From Paracoccaceae bacterium (GTDB lineage: Bacteria > Pseudomonadota > Alphaproteobacteria > Rhodobacterales > Rhodobacteraceae), in NCBI GenBank assembly GCA_026706985.1, contig JAPOXR010000030.1, positions 1-64,000 on the forward strand: a stretch of DNA of 64,000 nt, in the 5' to 3' direction. The notes under the pieces were generated by a model. That model saw nothing but the letters and a program-made list of their open reading frames with translations. It did not search any database and had not been told where the DNA came from. Positions 1 to 9,902 of this stretch are shown here, one piece after another (the first letter of the stretch is position 1; the number at the start of each line of letters is the position of its first letter). The position numbers were made by a program, and so were the translations under genes.

Positions 1-102
1 ACAGCCGAGGCGACATGGAGGCGCATCGGCGACCTGCTGGACCAGTTTCCGCCCGGGGAATGTGCAAACTACTTCAGGAATTCAGGTTATGCTTCCACTT
101 AA
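1..102 (+). mobile_element. IS630-type transposase, C-terminal end (partial)
   Basis: The window opens inside an open frame of 33 codons that ends at a TAA at 100-102. Its translation contains the block ECANYFRNSGY near the end and WRRIGDLLDQF before it, which resembles the C-terminus of IS630-family DDE transposases. Only this tail is visible, so I cannot say whether the copy is intact upstream. The inverted repeat of the element should lie just after the stop, but its partner end is outside the window. Confidence 0.6.
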
Positions 103-545
103 AGTCATCACGCTCTAGCGTCGCTGAATGTGTGCCCACTGGGAGAACGGGCCATGGAGCGCCAGGGATAGAAATGAATTTGGGTATCATGATTAAAACA
201 ATATTGTTGTAAGTGACGGTCGTCAATAGTGTGTACCTCGTATGAACATGTACGGAATGCTGGGAAAGAGTAGTTATACATTGAGGCTTGGCGGCGTTTC
301 CTGTGGAAAACTCCGCCTTTGCCAAACTGCTGTTTTCCCTAAGCGATGGAGTGGACGCCCCAGTGGCACAAACTGAAATTGAGACATCATGTGAGCAAGC
401 GTCAAGTACTGTCGTATGTCTGGCCTCTGAGATGCAGCATTCATCCGCTGCGGGCCCATAAGGTGTTCGTGGATTGGATCCAAAACGCTTACGTTGCTCT
501 TTGAGAGATGGGGACGGCGGCAATCGTCAGCCGTCGGCAATGTCA
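103..545. other. Intergenic stretch, no gene recognised
   Basis: These 443 bases lie between the transposase tail and the 3' end of glpD. The first half is AT-richer than its surroundings. Open frames on both strands have no recognisable motif or ribosome-binding site, and the long plus-strand frame beyond 474 is the shadow of glpD. It may hold the right end of the insertion sequence. Confidence 0.5.
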
Positions 546-2123
546 TTACCGTCGCGCCACCATGCGGTGGATTGCGGCGTCGATGCGTGCCGTTTCCGCC
601 TCCGTAACCCGCAACCCCAGGCGGGTTCTCCGCCAAAGGAAATCCTCGGCGTTCCGCACCCACTCCTGATCGACAACCCATTGCAGTTCGGCCTCGGAAA
701 TGCCGGCGCCGAAGCCATCGTCACGCGATGCAAGGGAGGTGGAAAACATCGTGAAAATATCGGTGCCGTAGGTGCGCACCAATCTCCGCCCACGTTCCGC
801 GGTAATATCCGGATAGCAGGCGCAGAGCCTGTCGGTCAGCTGCGCAACCGTCCCGCCGCCGAAATCACCGCCGGGAAGCGGCACAGCGGCGGTCCACGCC
901 GCCGGAAGCGCCGGAAAGTGCGGCGCCAGCTTTGCGAGCGCGTGCTCAGCGAGTTTGCGATAGGTGGTCAGCTTGCCGCCATAGATGCTGAGAAGTGGCG
1001 CTCCGGCACCGTCCAGCAACAGCTCATAATCGCGGCTGGCGGCGGTTGCGGAGGATGCTTCGCTGTCCTGCAGCGGCCGGACTCCGGAATAACTCCATAC
1101 GATATCGTCTCTCGATACCTGCCGCCGCAGATATCTTGATACCCGCTCGCACAGATACCGCAGCTCGCCTTCACTGCAGCCTTCATCCGCATCCTGGATT
1201 TCCGCCTCGGTCGTGCCGATGAGAGTGAAATGCTCCTCGAATGGGATCACGAAAATGATCCGCCCATCCTCCCCCTGGAAGACATAGCATTTTTCATGGT
1301 CATAGAGCCGTCGCGTCACGATATGGCTGCCCCGGACCAACCGCACCTGTTTCGGGTTTGTCTGCGGAAAGTGACGCTGACCGACTTCCGATACCCACGG
1401 ACCGGCGGCATTGACCAGCGCCCGGGCACTCACCTGTGCCTCATGGCCGTCAGCCAGTGCGAGGCGGATATTCCATTTGTGCCGTTCCCGGTCAGCCCCG
1501 GCGAATTCAGTCCGGGTGAGGATATCGGCGCCTCTCGTCGCCGCATCGCGCGCATTCAATACGACAAGCCGCGAATCCTGAACCCAGCAATCGGAATATT
1601 CATATGCCCGTATGAAACCCGCTTTCAGCGGTGCGCCCTCGGCAGCCGCGGCCAGATCCAGCCGGGTTGTGCCGGGAAGCCCTCCGCGCACCCCCAGATG
1701 GTCATAGAGCAATAACCCAAGCCTGATCATCCAGGCCGGCCGCCGGCCCCTGAGCCAGGGCGCGCAGATTGCCAGCGCCCGCCCGGCGGGAGAATCCGGC
1801 GCGGATTTCATGTCCGGATCAAGCGGCAGAACGAATCTCAGCGGCCAGGCGATATGCGGCATGGCGGCGAGCAGGGTCTCCCGCTCCCTGAGGCTCTCGC
1901 GCACGAGGCGGAACTCCAGGTATTCGAGGTAACGCAGCCCGCCATGAATCAGTTTGGTAGACTGCGAAGAGGTTCCGGACGCCAGGTCATGTCGTTCCGC
2001 CAGCCCGACCTTCAATCCGCGGCCGGCAGCATCACGGGCAATGCCGCAGCCATTGACCCCGCCGCCTATGATGAAAAGATCATAGTCGCAGCGATCACTT
2101 GCCGGTGGCATTGGATCAGGCAT
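546..2123 (-). CDS. glpD: Glycerol-3-phosphate dehydrogenase, FAD-dependent
   Basis: This 525-residue protein should oxidise sn-glycerol 3-phosphate to dihydroxyacetone phosphate at the inner face of the membrane and pass electrons to quinone. The Rossmann FAD motif GGGVNGCG is at residues 20-27, followed by the family blocks SGTSSQSTKLIHGG and GGLRYLE, and the C-terminal domain carries the YGGKLTTYRKLAEHAL block. Length is normal for GlpD (about 500). The ATG at 2121-2123 has only a weak ribosome-binding site; a second ATG four codons on is possible. The P-loop gene upstream ends 18 bp before it, so both could be on one transcript, although their functions do not suggest a shared pathway. 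Confidence 0.95.
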   Translation of the reverse strand: MPDPMPPASDRCDYDLFIIGGGVNGCGIARDAAGRGLKVGLAERHDLASGTSSQSTKLIHGGLRYLEYLEFRLVRESLRERETLLAAMPHIAWPLRFVLPLDPDMKSAPDSPAGRALAICAPWLRGRRPAWMIRLGLLLYDHLGVRGGLPGTTRLDLAAAAEGAPLKAGFIRAYEYSDCWVQDSRLVVLNARDAATRGADILTRTEFAGADRERHKWNIRLALADGHEAQVSARALVNAAGPWVSEVGQRHFPQTNPKQVRLVRGSHIVTRRLYDHEKCYVFQGEDGRIIFVIPFEEHFTLIGTTEAEIQDADEGCSEGELRYLCERVSRYLRRQVSRDDIVWSYSGVRPLQDSEASSATAASRDYELLLDGAGAPLLSIYGGKLTTYRKLAEHALAKLAPHFPALPAAWTAAVPLPGGDFGGGTVAQLTDRLCACYPDITAERGRRLVRTYGTDIFTMFSTSLASRDDGFGAGISEAELQWVVDQEWVRNAEDFLWRRTRLGLRVTEAETARIDAAIHRMVARR

Positions 2124-2141
2124 GGCCGGGGAATGCGGAAT

Positions 2142-2768
2142 TCACACCGGTCCGGAGACCGGTAAATCGGCGCCGGGCGGCCGGTCGTGGCCGGACTGGC
2201 CCGTCGCATCCGCCGGGCCGAAACAAATGGACGGAAGCTGCCGCGTGAGCGAAGCAATCAGGTAGTCGCAATTCCGGTTCCGCGCTCTCACTTCTTTCAC
2301 ACCGAATTGCGACAGGTCGAGTTGTTCGCGGCTGTCATCGGGCGGTGCGTCCGGCCGGGACGCTTCAACAATGATGTGAAGCACATTTGAGCTTCCGACT
2401 TCTTCGATCATGGGCCGGACTTCTTCCAGGAATCCAACCCCCGAAACAATGGAAATGCGTCCCTTGGCACGGTTCAAGGCAAGTTTTTCTCTTCCGGCAC
2501 GCCCGAGATAATCGGCACCGTGCAGCGGTTTGAGGATAGTCTCGCTGTACATGATATAGGCTTCGCGCGGCGACAGCCCGCCGAATTCCGCCCTCGGCTC
2601 ATCCTTGCAATCCTCGAAACTCTGCGGCTGCAATTCATGCCCGAGTTTGAAATGCCTGTGCGTTAGGCGCTTCAGCATGTTCGACAGGGCAAAATGGCTG
2701 GCATCGAGGCGTTCAGCCAGACACATGCCGGCGCGGTTCTTGCCAGATCTCGGAGGCCCCGAAATCAA
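2142..2768 (-). CDS. P-loop nucleotide kinase-like protein
   Basis: A 208-residue protein with a Walker A-like loop at the extreme N-terminus (SGPPRSGKNRAG, residues 3-14) and the patterns FGGLSPREAYI and SGVGFLEEV in the middle. These resemble phage-type deoxynucleoside monophosphate kinases, where the second block sits near the lid and the third in the core strand. The start is unsettled: the frame is open upstream but has no ATG, so a TTG at 2768 is used here. The last 25 residues are proline/glycine-rich and look unstructured. It lies between glpD and mobile-element cargo and may be the first cargo gene. The kinase reading is inference from motifs only. Confidence 0.55.
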   Translation of the reverse strand: MISGPPRSGKNRAGMCLAERLDASHFALSNMLKRLTHRHFKLGHELQPQSFEDCKDEPRAEFGGLSPREAYIMYSETILKPLHGADYLGRAGREKLALNRAKGRISIVSGVGFLEEVRPMIEEVGSSNVLHIIVEASRPDAPPDDSREQLDLSQFGVKEVRARNRNCDYLIASLTRQLPSICFGPADATGQSGHDRPPGADLPVSGPV

Positions 2769-2864
2769 CGCCAGCCAATACGGAAATGATGCCTTATCTC
2801 TGGGAATTATGTGTTTGCCTGAAAGTGTGAGTGAACACCATCCGAACTCTCCTGGTATGCCCGG

Positions 2865-3365
2865 TTAGCCAACCGGGCGGTCCGTCGTCGCCAACAGTCT
2901 ATCCCGCAACTCGACTTCGTAGACCTTTTTGACTTGCTCTGCATCTGTGCCATGCTCATAGGCCGCCTGCCGGATCGTACGGGCAAAACCGTCCATCTCC
3001 AATTGCCCTGCTACATAGGCAACGCATGTTTCAAAAACCTCAAATTCGGATTTCCCCGAAACTTGGTCCGCGAGATTCGGTGCGTGATCAGCCGCCCAGG
3101 TTTTGACTCCGGCTGCGGTTGAAATCTTCGTGCCGAATTCGGTCAACTGAATCGGGCTCCGCCCTTCCACTGTCGGGGTTGGAAGGCGATCGAATATCCT
3201 TTTGGTGTCTTCGCCGATTGTCTCCACGCGACGTTCGAGTGCATCAAGTCGATTGTCAGTGGTGCCGAACCACTTTGAGGCTCTGAAAAAGCCATAGCCC
3301 AAAGAAACAATCAGTCCAAGCGCCACCCACCACGGCGTGCTCGTCACCCACTCATGCATCGACAT
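2865..3365 (-). CDS. Membrane-anchored coiled-coil protein, unknown
   Basis: 166 residues. A hydrophobic segment at about 12-28 (WWVALGLIVSLGYGFF) gives one predicted N-terminal membrane anchor; a short heptad-like stretch follows (LDALERRVETI). The rest is an acidic soluble domain with no motif I recognise. Its start overlaps the end of the upstream 67-codon gene by 22 bp, which suggests translational coupling behind the large helicase gene. I do not assign a function. Confidence 0.6.
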   Translation of the reverse strand: MSMHEWVTSTPWWVALGLIVSLGYGFFRASKWFGTTDNRLDALERRVETIGEDTKRIFDRLPTPTVEGRSPIQLTEFGTKISTAAGVKTWAADHAPNLADQVSGKSEFEVFETCVAYVAGQLEMDGFARTIRQAAYEHGTDAEQVKKVYEVELRDRLLATTDRPVG

Positions 3366-3547
3366 TTCCCTTGCTTCTCCGACTTCTGCGTATCGCCATC
3401 TTCAACCGTCCGAAAGAGCGCACGGTCTACCATTTCCGGTGTTGAACCAGCATAGCTGAGGTTCAGGATTTCAACTCCATGTCTATCGTTCTTGCGTTTA
3501 CCGGTCACCTGTTCAGTGAACCTTCGGCACGTCAGTCCAACCGCCAC
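3344..3547 (-). CDS. Small hypothetical protein
   Basis: A 67-codon frame located 11 bp after the helicase stop and overlapping the start of the following membrane-protein gene. The tight spacing on both sides is the main evidence that it is translated. The product is basic at its N-terminus and has no recognisable motif. It could instead be a linker stretch of mRNA. Confidence 0.4.
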   Translation of the reverse strand: MAVGLTCRRFTEQVTGKRKNDRHGVEILNLSYAGSTPEMVDRALFRTVEDGDTQKSEKQGKCRCMSG

Positions 3548-3558
3548 ACCGGCAGGTT

Positions 3559-6500
3559 TCAGACCAGTGAATAAACGCTTGGCAGGTCGCCATTTGCCAG
3601 TTGGCTGTTGATATCGCAGATCGCATGCCGGTGCAGGCCATCGGTCCAGAACTGCAATCCGTCGAAATCCGACAGCAGCCCGTTCAATTCCACCGCATCC
3701 CGGCCGAGCGCGAATCTTGCATGGAAGCCGGATCTTCGCTCCACGAGCAGGGACTCATGCCTCCCGAATATGTCCCTGAGCTGCGAACAGGGTCGGGCCG
3801 CGTCGACATAGACACGGCAACCGGCATGCCGGTTCTCGGGATACATCCGGATTGTCATGTCGGGATACTCCCTTACTCTTCCGTGCCAGACAGTGACCGG
3901 CTTTGACTGGTTCTGCATCACGCTGGCAGCGAGGGCGGCCACAACCCGGCCGGACGATATCGAAACCGGTATATGGTTGAGGTCTATCTTTGATTGCCTG
4001 ACAACCACACCGCGCTGGGTCTGACCCGATTCCGACTTGAACACCGACATTGCGCCAAGGCGGTTGCGCCTCGCCTCGGAAATTGCTTCAAGCAGGTTCC
4101 CGTGCAGAATCTGCACCGGAAAACTACGCTTCTGCCTGGATTGCTCAAGGAAAGTCCGAATATGCATTTCATTGCGACCGATATCGAGACCGTCCTGAAA
4201 ACGGATGCTTTCGACACCGAGCCGCAACAGCCGTGAAAGCGTCATGATTTCAGGTTTGCTGTCACCCGGCGTGACGGTTCTGATGCTGTAAGCCTGTGGC
4301 AGACGCAGCTGACTGCGGCTCTGCGGCGGTCTCAGACTGACGATTGTCCGCGCCCGGTTGTCCAGCGTTCCGTCCGAATTGTCGGTCTGAATTACCCGGC
4401 CGGGTCGGATATTGCTGAGCAGATAGACCAGACCCTTGAGCCGGCGGAGCCGGCGCTGGAATCTGAGTGGCTGTTGCTGTGGGTTTTCCAAAGCCTCATC
4501 AACATTGGCAACGCCGCGCGCCAAGGGGCTGACTTCGGTTGGAATCAATGTCTCGATCTGACTGGCAAAGGGAAGGAATCCATCCACCCCATCGGTGATT
4601 TTCGACTGATTCACCAACCGCAGCAATTCGTCGCCGCCGAGTGGTTCCGCTGAATGATGGTGAATGCCGGTTGAGATATAGAGCGGCGCACTGAATGCCG
4701 AGCGGCTCAAATCATCATCCCGCGGTTCCGTTCCCGAGAATAAAGATGTCCGTTTGATTTCAATCTCGCCTGAAATCTCGCGCGGTTTCAGCGGGTTGGA
4801 ATTGCTGCTTTCCAATTCCTCGACGATTGCCTTGAATTCAAGATGAATCAGTTCAACAAGCTCGGTCTGCTCGCCGGTGGTCAGGGCGATGGACCGGGTG
4901 AGAACCCGGTTGGCAAGCGAATTGGATGTCGAGTAAGCCGCCCCTGAATCGCCCGACACCCTTGGCTCAAAGCCGCTATCCTCATCCGGATTTTCATCGG
5001 CGAATTCGGGAAAGCCGAGTTTCCGGGAAAGGCCGGGATTGGCTTGCAGGACATGGCGCACCGCCTGGTCGCCAACCCGGTTGAGAAAATCCGGCACATC
5101 ATCGGCGAGCAGTGGATGCGAGCGGTCGCCATCTATGCTGGCGCCCAAGGACCGCAGTTTCCGGTTGCGTTGCTGAAGAATCCGCAACTCGGGCACCAGC
5201 CCGGTCACCACGGAAAGAATTCTCGGGCGCGCCACCTGGCCGTAACGATTTCCACGGCCCTGCGCCTGAATATATTTGATGATGTCGACCGGTGTCTCCA
5301 TCTCGATCAGCGTGCGCGGGCGCTGATCGCGGAATTCGGCGGATGAGTGGTATGAACCTCCCGTGGCCCCTGCCATATTGAAGATCAACACATCGGTTTC
5401 GCCCTCATTATAGGAGCGGACGATTTCCTTGCGCCCGTTGTCACAGCGGCGGATAATCCGCCCGCCGCGATAGGCGAGCGAGCGGCCGGAAATTTCTCCG
5501 ACCCTGAGACCGTGCTTTTCCAGCCCCTCAATCACTGAATCCAGCGGCGAGGCGGGCAGATCCGATGGAAGGCACTCGATTCTGCGGCGGATTTCATCGC
5601 TCAATTCGGCCACCCGGTGATCCAGTGTGCGGGCATCGACCCGGTTTCCATCCACCCTCACCATGAACACCCGCTCGGCGACGCGGATAATCTGGTCTCG
5701 CAGCGTTAACTCGATTTCGGCGTCGGTGCCGGCGCGGGCTGCCAATTCATTGAACAGTTCGGCATTCGTGGAGTGGAAAGTGATCAGCGGTTTTCGGCCT
5801 TCCCTGAGCTCACACAGCGTTTCCTCAACGACCTGTCCTGCCTTGAGGGCATTGATAGTGAGCCGCCCCAATGCCGCCAGCGGGCTGCCGGTGGCGGATG
5901 AATACTGGAACAGGAGATTGGTCTGCGCGCGGGCAGTCTGCTCGTCAACACCCTGCTCAATCATGCGGGAATAATGCAGCGCATGCCGGTGGCCGATGAG
6001 CCCGCCGACCTTCAAAGCGGCTTCGATCATGCACTCCGCCAGGGAGGAAAACCGGTTCATGACTTCCTGATAACGCGCGATGCGCGCATCCGCGGGGCGG
6101 CGGATCTGAATTTCGATGTCGGACAGCCGATGGTCACGGCGCAGATACACCCCGTCTTCGGCAAGCATCGATGTCAGGCATTCCTGGGCGGTTTCCCCGC
6201 CGCCTGCCAAGCCATCAAAAATCCTGGCTCCGTCAATCACCTTTTCTTCGGGAAGCAGCGGTTCATAAAGGCAGGCGCCTGAAGGGTTGCGCATCGGTGT
6301 CGCGGTGGCGAAAACAACATTGGCACGACCGACATTGCGGATCATGCCGCGGATGGCTTTACCGGTGTTGGAAAGCCGGTTGATCGCATTATGCGACTCA
6401 TCAAGGATCAATAACGTATCCACATCGGGCGCCAGAGCCGCCCAGCTCCGGCTCGGTTTGGTCTCCGCGCCGTTGAATTGCGAATAATTCGTGATCACCA

Positions 6501-8445
6501 GGTTTTTGCCCGCCGGCCATTCTCCCGACTCATAGATGCGCTTCCTGGATGGCGAAGACTCTGTTCGGTGCACACGGCGGGCACCATCGGTGCCGCTATC
6601 CGTAACCTCGAGGCGGACCGGGCGGGACGCCAGGATACATGGCTCGGCAATGTCGTCCGCTCCGACCGCGACAAGGTCGCGCCACACATCGGGAATGTTG
6701 ATCTCGGCATTTTCGGTGAAATAGAGCACCTTGCCGCCCTTCAGCAGATGCTGCTTGGCAATCGCCGCAAGTGTCCGGCCTTTGCCGACACCGGTTTGGT
6801 CGGCAAGCAGGAAACCCCGTTGCCGTTCCGCCGCAACCATGCGCATGGCGACCGCATCGACCTGCTCGGCGATCAGTTTCGACGCCAGAGACTGCCTGGG
6901 AATCCCGACAGAATCCGCGACAAATCCATCGGTGCCGCCGCGGGCTTCCAATGCGCCGGCAACACGCCGCAGAGCCTTCGCCGTCGCCCCTTCGAGGGTT
7001 TTCGGAATCATGGTTACAGGCGCAGTTGCCTGCGACAGCGGCACATAGGGTTGCTGCCGCACGTAATCTTCGCTGTCCGGATCGCTGCCGGGACCGCCGT
7101 CAATCAGCGATCTGTGCCACTCGGCGATCACGCGCCGTGACCTGAGCAGTTCGGTGCGCAACTCGTCCAGCCGCGCATTCGCATCCACGCGGAATGTCCG
7201 CAATGCGGCCCTGGGCAGACTCGCTTCCGCCGCAGGTCTGCGCTCACCGACGAAAAACGCGGTGACCGGGGCACCTTCATGGCGGCCGGAAGCGACAAGC
7301 TGTGAGATTTCGGCGACTGCTTCCAGCGCATAGGCGCGTCCGATGGCTTGCCGTGTCGCTTCCGCCTCAGCGCCAACCGCCGATCCGGCGACAAGAAGGA
7401 TACTGTTGCCTTCGCCGGCGCGTCCGGCGAGCGCATTTGAGGCCCGCTCCGCTGTCCCGCCATCCACGGCGGTAGTCAGATCCAAGAGTTGGCATGTGGG
7501 ATTGCCGGTGCTTCCGAGCGCCGGAACCGCGATTGAGAGCCGCTCATTGCCGGAAAACTCGATTTCCGCCTCGCCGATCGTCAACCGACGGAGAAAGATC
7601 AGAAATCCCGCGGACGGGAACAACCCGTCACTGGTCTCCGGTTCCGAATGCAGGGCACCGAACGCATTCTCAGCGCATTTCACTGCCCGGTGATAGCTGT
7701 CGCGTGAGCCGCCATCGGCAATGGCACTTTCGACGATCTGGCGGATGAATTCCTCACGCAGCAGCAGCGCCGCTGTTTCCGGTTGCAGCGCCGCATCATT
7801 ATCGCTAGCCGGTTCACAGGCCGCCTCGGCAACCCGTCTCAACCCTTCGGCGTCCACCGTGCCCTGTTCCGACATTCGGAACAGACCGGCGGCAATCCGG
7901 GGAAGTGCGGCCTGATCGACAGCGCGAAGATACTCCGCCGGATCGGTGTCGGCAGTCTCATTCACGAAAACGGCATGACCGCCACCATCGGTGACCCGCT
8001 TCCGCCGCTCACCCGAAATCGTCCGGAAGACCTTCTCACCGAGACAATTGCGCCCGATCTCCTCCAGCGCGGTCACTGCCGGATCCTGGGTGACCCTGGC
8101 TCCACGTCCCAAATCAGGCTGCTGGTAATCCAGCGTCCGGGGGTAGGATTCCATTTCCTCACGCGGCACATCGATCACTTCCGCCGCAAGAAGACCGGCA
8201 AGTCTGTCGGCGTGAAAATAGCTTGGTGATGGCGGCTTGAATGCAAGCGCGGTGTTGTTCGGAATGCGGCGGAAGCCGATTTCGATGGCACGATTCCTGA
8301 TCTTTTGGCTCTTGGATCCATCGGAAAACGTAAGCAGCAGCCCCTTGGAGCCGCTGGGAAAGATTGCTCTTAACAACTCAGCGGAATTGTCGGGGAAGTG
8401 GACCCATTTGACGGTCCTGCTCTTTGCCGCATTCGATTTTGCCAT
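3559..8445 (-). CDS. Giant strawberry-notch-type SF2 helicase
   Basis: A 1628-residue predicted nucleic-acid translocase. The first ~480 residues have no recognised domain. The ATPase core begins with a Walker A loop, ADQTGVGKGRT at about residues 543-553, followed by a DESH Walker B box (LLILDESHNAIN, ~678-689) and motif III TATPMRNP (~713-720). A helicase C-terminal block around residue 1060 contains QAQGRGNRYGQ, with the arginine-finger spacing seen in Strawberry-notch homologues. The C-terminal ~450 residues are unassigned. Such proteins occur on bacterial conjugative elements and phages, and the same core is part of the antirestriction protein DarB of phage P1. Two small genes follow in tight array, and a DNA methyltransferase lies 470 bp upstream. 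The helicase class is well supported; the biological role is inference. Confidence 0.85.
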   Translation of the reverse strand: MAKSNAAKSRTVKWVHFPDNSAELLRAIFPSGSKGLLLTFSDGSKSQKIRNRAIEIGFRRIPNNTALAFKPPSPSYFHADRLAGLLAAEVIDVPREEMESYPRTLDYQQPDLGRGARVTQDPAVTALEEIGRNCLGEKVFRTISGERRKRVTDGGGHAVFVNETADTDPAEYLRAVDQAALPRIAAGLFRMSEQGTVDAEGLRRVAEAACEPASDNDAALQPETAALLLREEFIRQIVESAIADGGSRDSYHRAVKCAENAFGALHSEPETSDGLFPSAGFLIFLRRLTIGEAEIEFSGNERLSIAVPALGSTGNPTCQLLDLTTAVDGGTAERASNALAGRAGEGNSILLVAGSAVGAEAEATRQAIGRAYALEAVAEISQLVASGRHEGAPVTAFFVGERRPAAEASLPRAALRTFRVDANARLDELRTELLRSRRVIAEWHRSLIDGGPGSDPDSEDYVRQQPYVPLSQATAPVTMIPKTLEGATAKALRRVAGALEARGGTDGFVADSVGIPRQSLASKLIAEQVDAVAMRMVAAERQRGFLLADQTGVGKGRTLAAIAKQHLLKGGKVLYFTENAEINIPDVWRDLVAVGADDIAEPCILASRPVRLEVTDSGTDGARRVHRTESSPSRKRIYESGEWPAGKNLVITNYSQFNGAETKPSRSWAALAPDVDTLLILDESHNAINRLSNTGKAIRGMIRNVGRANVVFATATPMRNPSGACLYEPLLPEEKVIDGARIFDGLAGGGETAQECLTSMLAEDGVYLRRDHRLSDIEIQIRRPADARIARYQEVMNRFSSLAECMIEAALKVGGLIGHRHALHYSRMIEQGVDEQTARAQTNLLFQYSSATGSPLAALGRLTINALKAGQVVEETLCELREGRKPLITFHSTNAELFNELAARAGTDAEIELTLRDQIIRVAERVFMVRVDGNRVDARTLDHRVAELSDEIRRRIECLPSDLPASPLDSVIEGLEKHGLRVGEISGRSLAYRGGRIIRRCDNGRKEIVRSYNEGETDVLIFNMAGATGGSYHSSAEFRDQRPRTLIEMETPVDIIKYIQAQGRGNRYGQVARPRILSVVTGLVPELRILQQRNRKLRSLGASIDGDRSHPLLADDVPDFLNRVGDQAVRHVLQANPGLSRKLGFPEFADENPDEDSGFEPRVSGDSGAAYSTSNSLANRVLTRSIALTTGEQTELVELIHLEFKAIVEELESSNSNPLKPREISGEIEIKRTSLFSGTEPRDDDLSRSAFSAPLYISTGIHHHSAEPLGGDELLRLVNQSKITDGVDGFLPFASQIETLIPTEVSPLARGVANVDEALENPQQQPLRFQRRLRRLKGLVYLLSNIRPGRVIQTDNSDGTLDNRARTIVSLRPPQSRSQLRLPQAYSIRTVTPGDSKPEIMTLSRLLRLGVESIRFQDGLDIGRNEMHIRTFLEQSRQKRSFPVQILHGNLLEAISEARRNRLGAMSVFKSESGQTQRGVVVRQSKIDLNHIPVSISSGRVVAALAASVMQNQSKPVTVWHGRVREYPDMTIRMYPENRHAGCRVYVDAARPCSQLRDIFGRHESLLVERRSGFHARFALGRDAVELNGLLSDFDGLQFWTDGLHRHAICDINSQLANGDLPSVYSLV

Positions 8446-8917
8446 TCATACTCTCCGGTTGGAAGACAGCGGAACAGCGCGACTCCCGATGGAGGCAAGC
8501 CGTCACCGCCGACTTGGTTTCAGAAATACAGATGATCCCGAGGCCCGGGCGCATACGCTCCGGGAATCGCCTCCAAACGCGGCATCGCCAATTTGCGTTT
8601 TTCAGCGTGGGCAGCGCATCTACAGATTAATCCCGGAGAATGGAAGTGTGGAAATCCAGCCGGTATTCACATTGCCGGAATTGTTGCCTTTGCGCCTGCA
8701 TCGCAACTCGCTCTATCCGGAAAGGGCATGAAACCCTGCGATCCGGCCTCACAAGGGATTTCCGGGCATCGGCCGCGGGCAGAAATCCATCCAGTTTCAA
8801 AATTGATGACACTCCCGGATGCATGCCAGCCGTCACCTTATCGGTCGGTTCCTCTACCGGAGAAGCGGTTGCGCCTTGCAGCCGGACAGCACCGATTCAC
8901 CATCGACTACGAATCGC
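8446..8917. other. Intergenic, possible small minus-strand ORF
   Basis: The stretch between the helicase start and the methyltransferase stop probably holds the helicase promoter. A minus-strand frame (about 8627-8821, ATG start) encodes a basic peptide with no motif and no codon bias in its favour, so I do not call it a gene. Confidence 0.4.
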
Positions 8918-9847
8918 TTATCGTCCTGTTTTCAACCGGCGGCGTGCCATCTCGAGATAATCCGGGTTCACATCGATCCCGATGCTGTTACGTGCCGCCT
9001 CCAGTGCCGCGAGGCAGACGGTCCCGGAGCCCGCAAATGGATCAAGCACGGTTTGCCCCTCAGCCGAAAACAGGCGGATCAGATGCGCACAGAGTCTCGT
9101 TGGCTTCGGCGTCAGATGCTTGTTCGCGCTGTCTTTGTCTGCCTTTGCCACCGTCATGACGGTTTCCGGAACGCGCCCGGTCAGGCTCTGCCGCGAATCG
9201 ATCAGGCCGGTTCCATGCGCCAGCCAGTTATCGACAAAAGTCCCTTCACGCGGCTTTTGAGCACAGAGGATCATCTCGAATTGCGGGCGGAGCTGCGGTG
9301 TCCGCCGTCCATCCAGCCGCTTGAGCGCAGCTGCCTTCTGCGCTGAACTCATGTCACCTCTCCGGCGGACAAAATGGTTCATTGTGAAGGCCTTGAACTG
9401 CGCCTTGCCGGTAAAGTGCCAGGCGAAGGCGTCGCGGATCTCAAAGCCGGCATCCTCAACCGCAACCGCAGCACGGTGGTAGAGACGCGGTGCCGCAAAT
9501 AGCAGCAGAAACCCTCCCGGTTTCAGGACACGCAGCAATTCCACCGCAACAGGCTGGAGAAAGGTTTGCAGGCGTTCCGCCTGCCTGCGGTCGAACTTCA
9601 TGCCTACCGGCAATCCACCGATGACATCGGCGCGTCGCTTCGAGCGCTCAATTCCGGGCTGGCTCCAGCTATCATCCAAACGGTCCAGAAAATAAGGCGG
9701 ATCGGTCACCACGAGGTGGATGCTCGCATCCGCCATTTCCGGCAGCACATCCCGGCAATCGCCTGAATACAGTTTCACACCGGCGTTTGCGTCCGCATGC
9801 GTAACCATCGGCGGGCGTACCGGTTTCATGATCTTACCCAAAGCCAA
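8918..9847 (-). CDS. DNA methyltransferase, beta class
   Basis: A 309-residue S-adenosylmethionine-dependent methylase that should modify the exocyclic amino group of adenine or cytosine (N6A or N4C). The catalytic DPPY box is at residues 49-52 and the SAM-binding FAGSGT motif at 271-276; catalytic motif first and SAM motif last defines the beta arrangement. The order of motifs and the C-terminal IGIDVNPDYLEMA block are typical. No restriction endonuclease is adjacent. An alternative start is the internal ATG at residue 7 or 14. The helicase gene downstream on the same strand suggests they act together on element DNA. Specificity cannot be read from the sequence. Confidence 0.85.
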   Translation of the reverse strand: MALGKIMKPVRPPMVTHADANAGVKLYSGDCRDVLPEMADASIHLVVTDPPYFLDRLDDSWSQPGIERSKRRADVIGGLPVGMKFDRRQAERLQTFLQPVAVELLRVLKPGGFLLLFAAPRLYHRAAVAVEDAGFEIRDAFAWHFTGKAQFKAFTMNHFVRRRGDMSSAQKAAALKRLDGRRTPQLRPQFEMILCAQKPREGTFVDNWLAHGTGLIDSRQSLTGRVPETVMTVAKADKDSANKHLTPKPTRLCAHLIRLFSAEGQTVLDPFAGSGTVCLAALEAARNSIGIDVNPDYLEMARRRLKTGR

Positions 9848-9902
9848 CCTTTGGCCGTGCCGTTCATCTTACTCATCGGTGGGCACAGGCACGCGTGGAA
9901 AA

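Noticed and set aside
474-1139. A 221-codon plus-strand frame opposite glpD
   Set aside because: Antisense to a well supported gene, Pro/Arg-rich composition typical of a shadow.
8593-9159. A 188-codon plus-strand frame over the methyltransferase
   Set aside because: It mostly lies opposite the methyltransferase gene; its codon use is a shadow of that gene.
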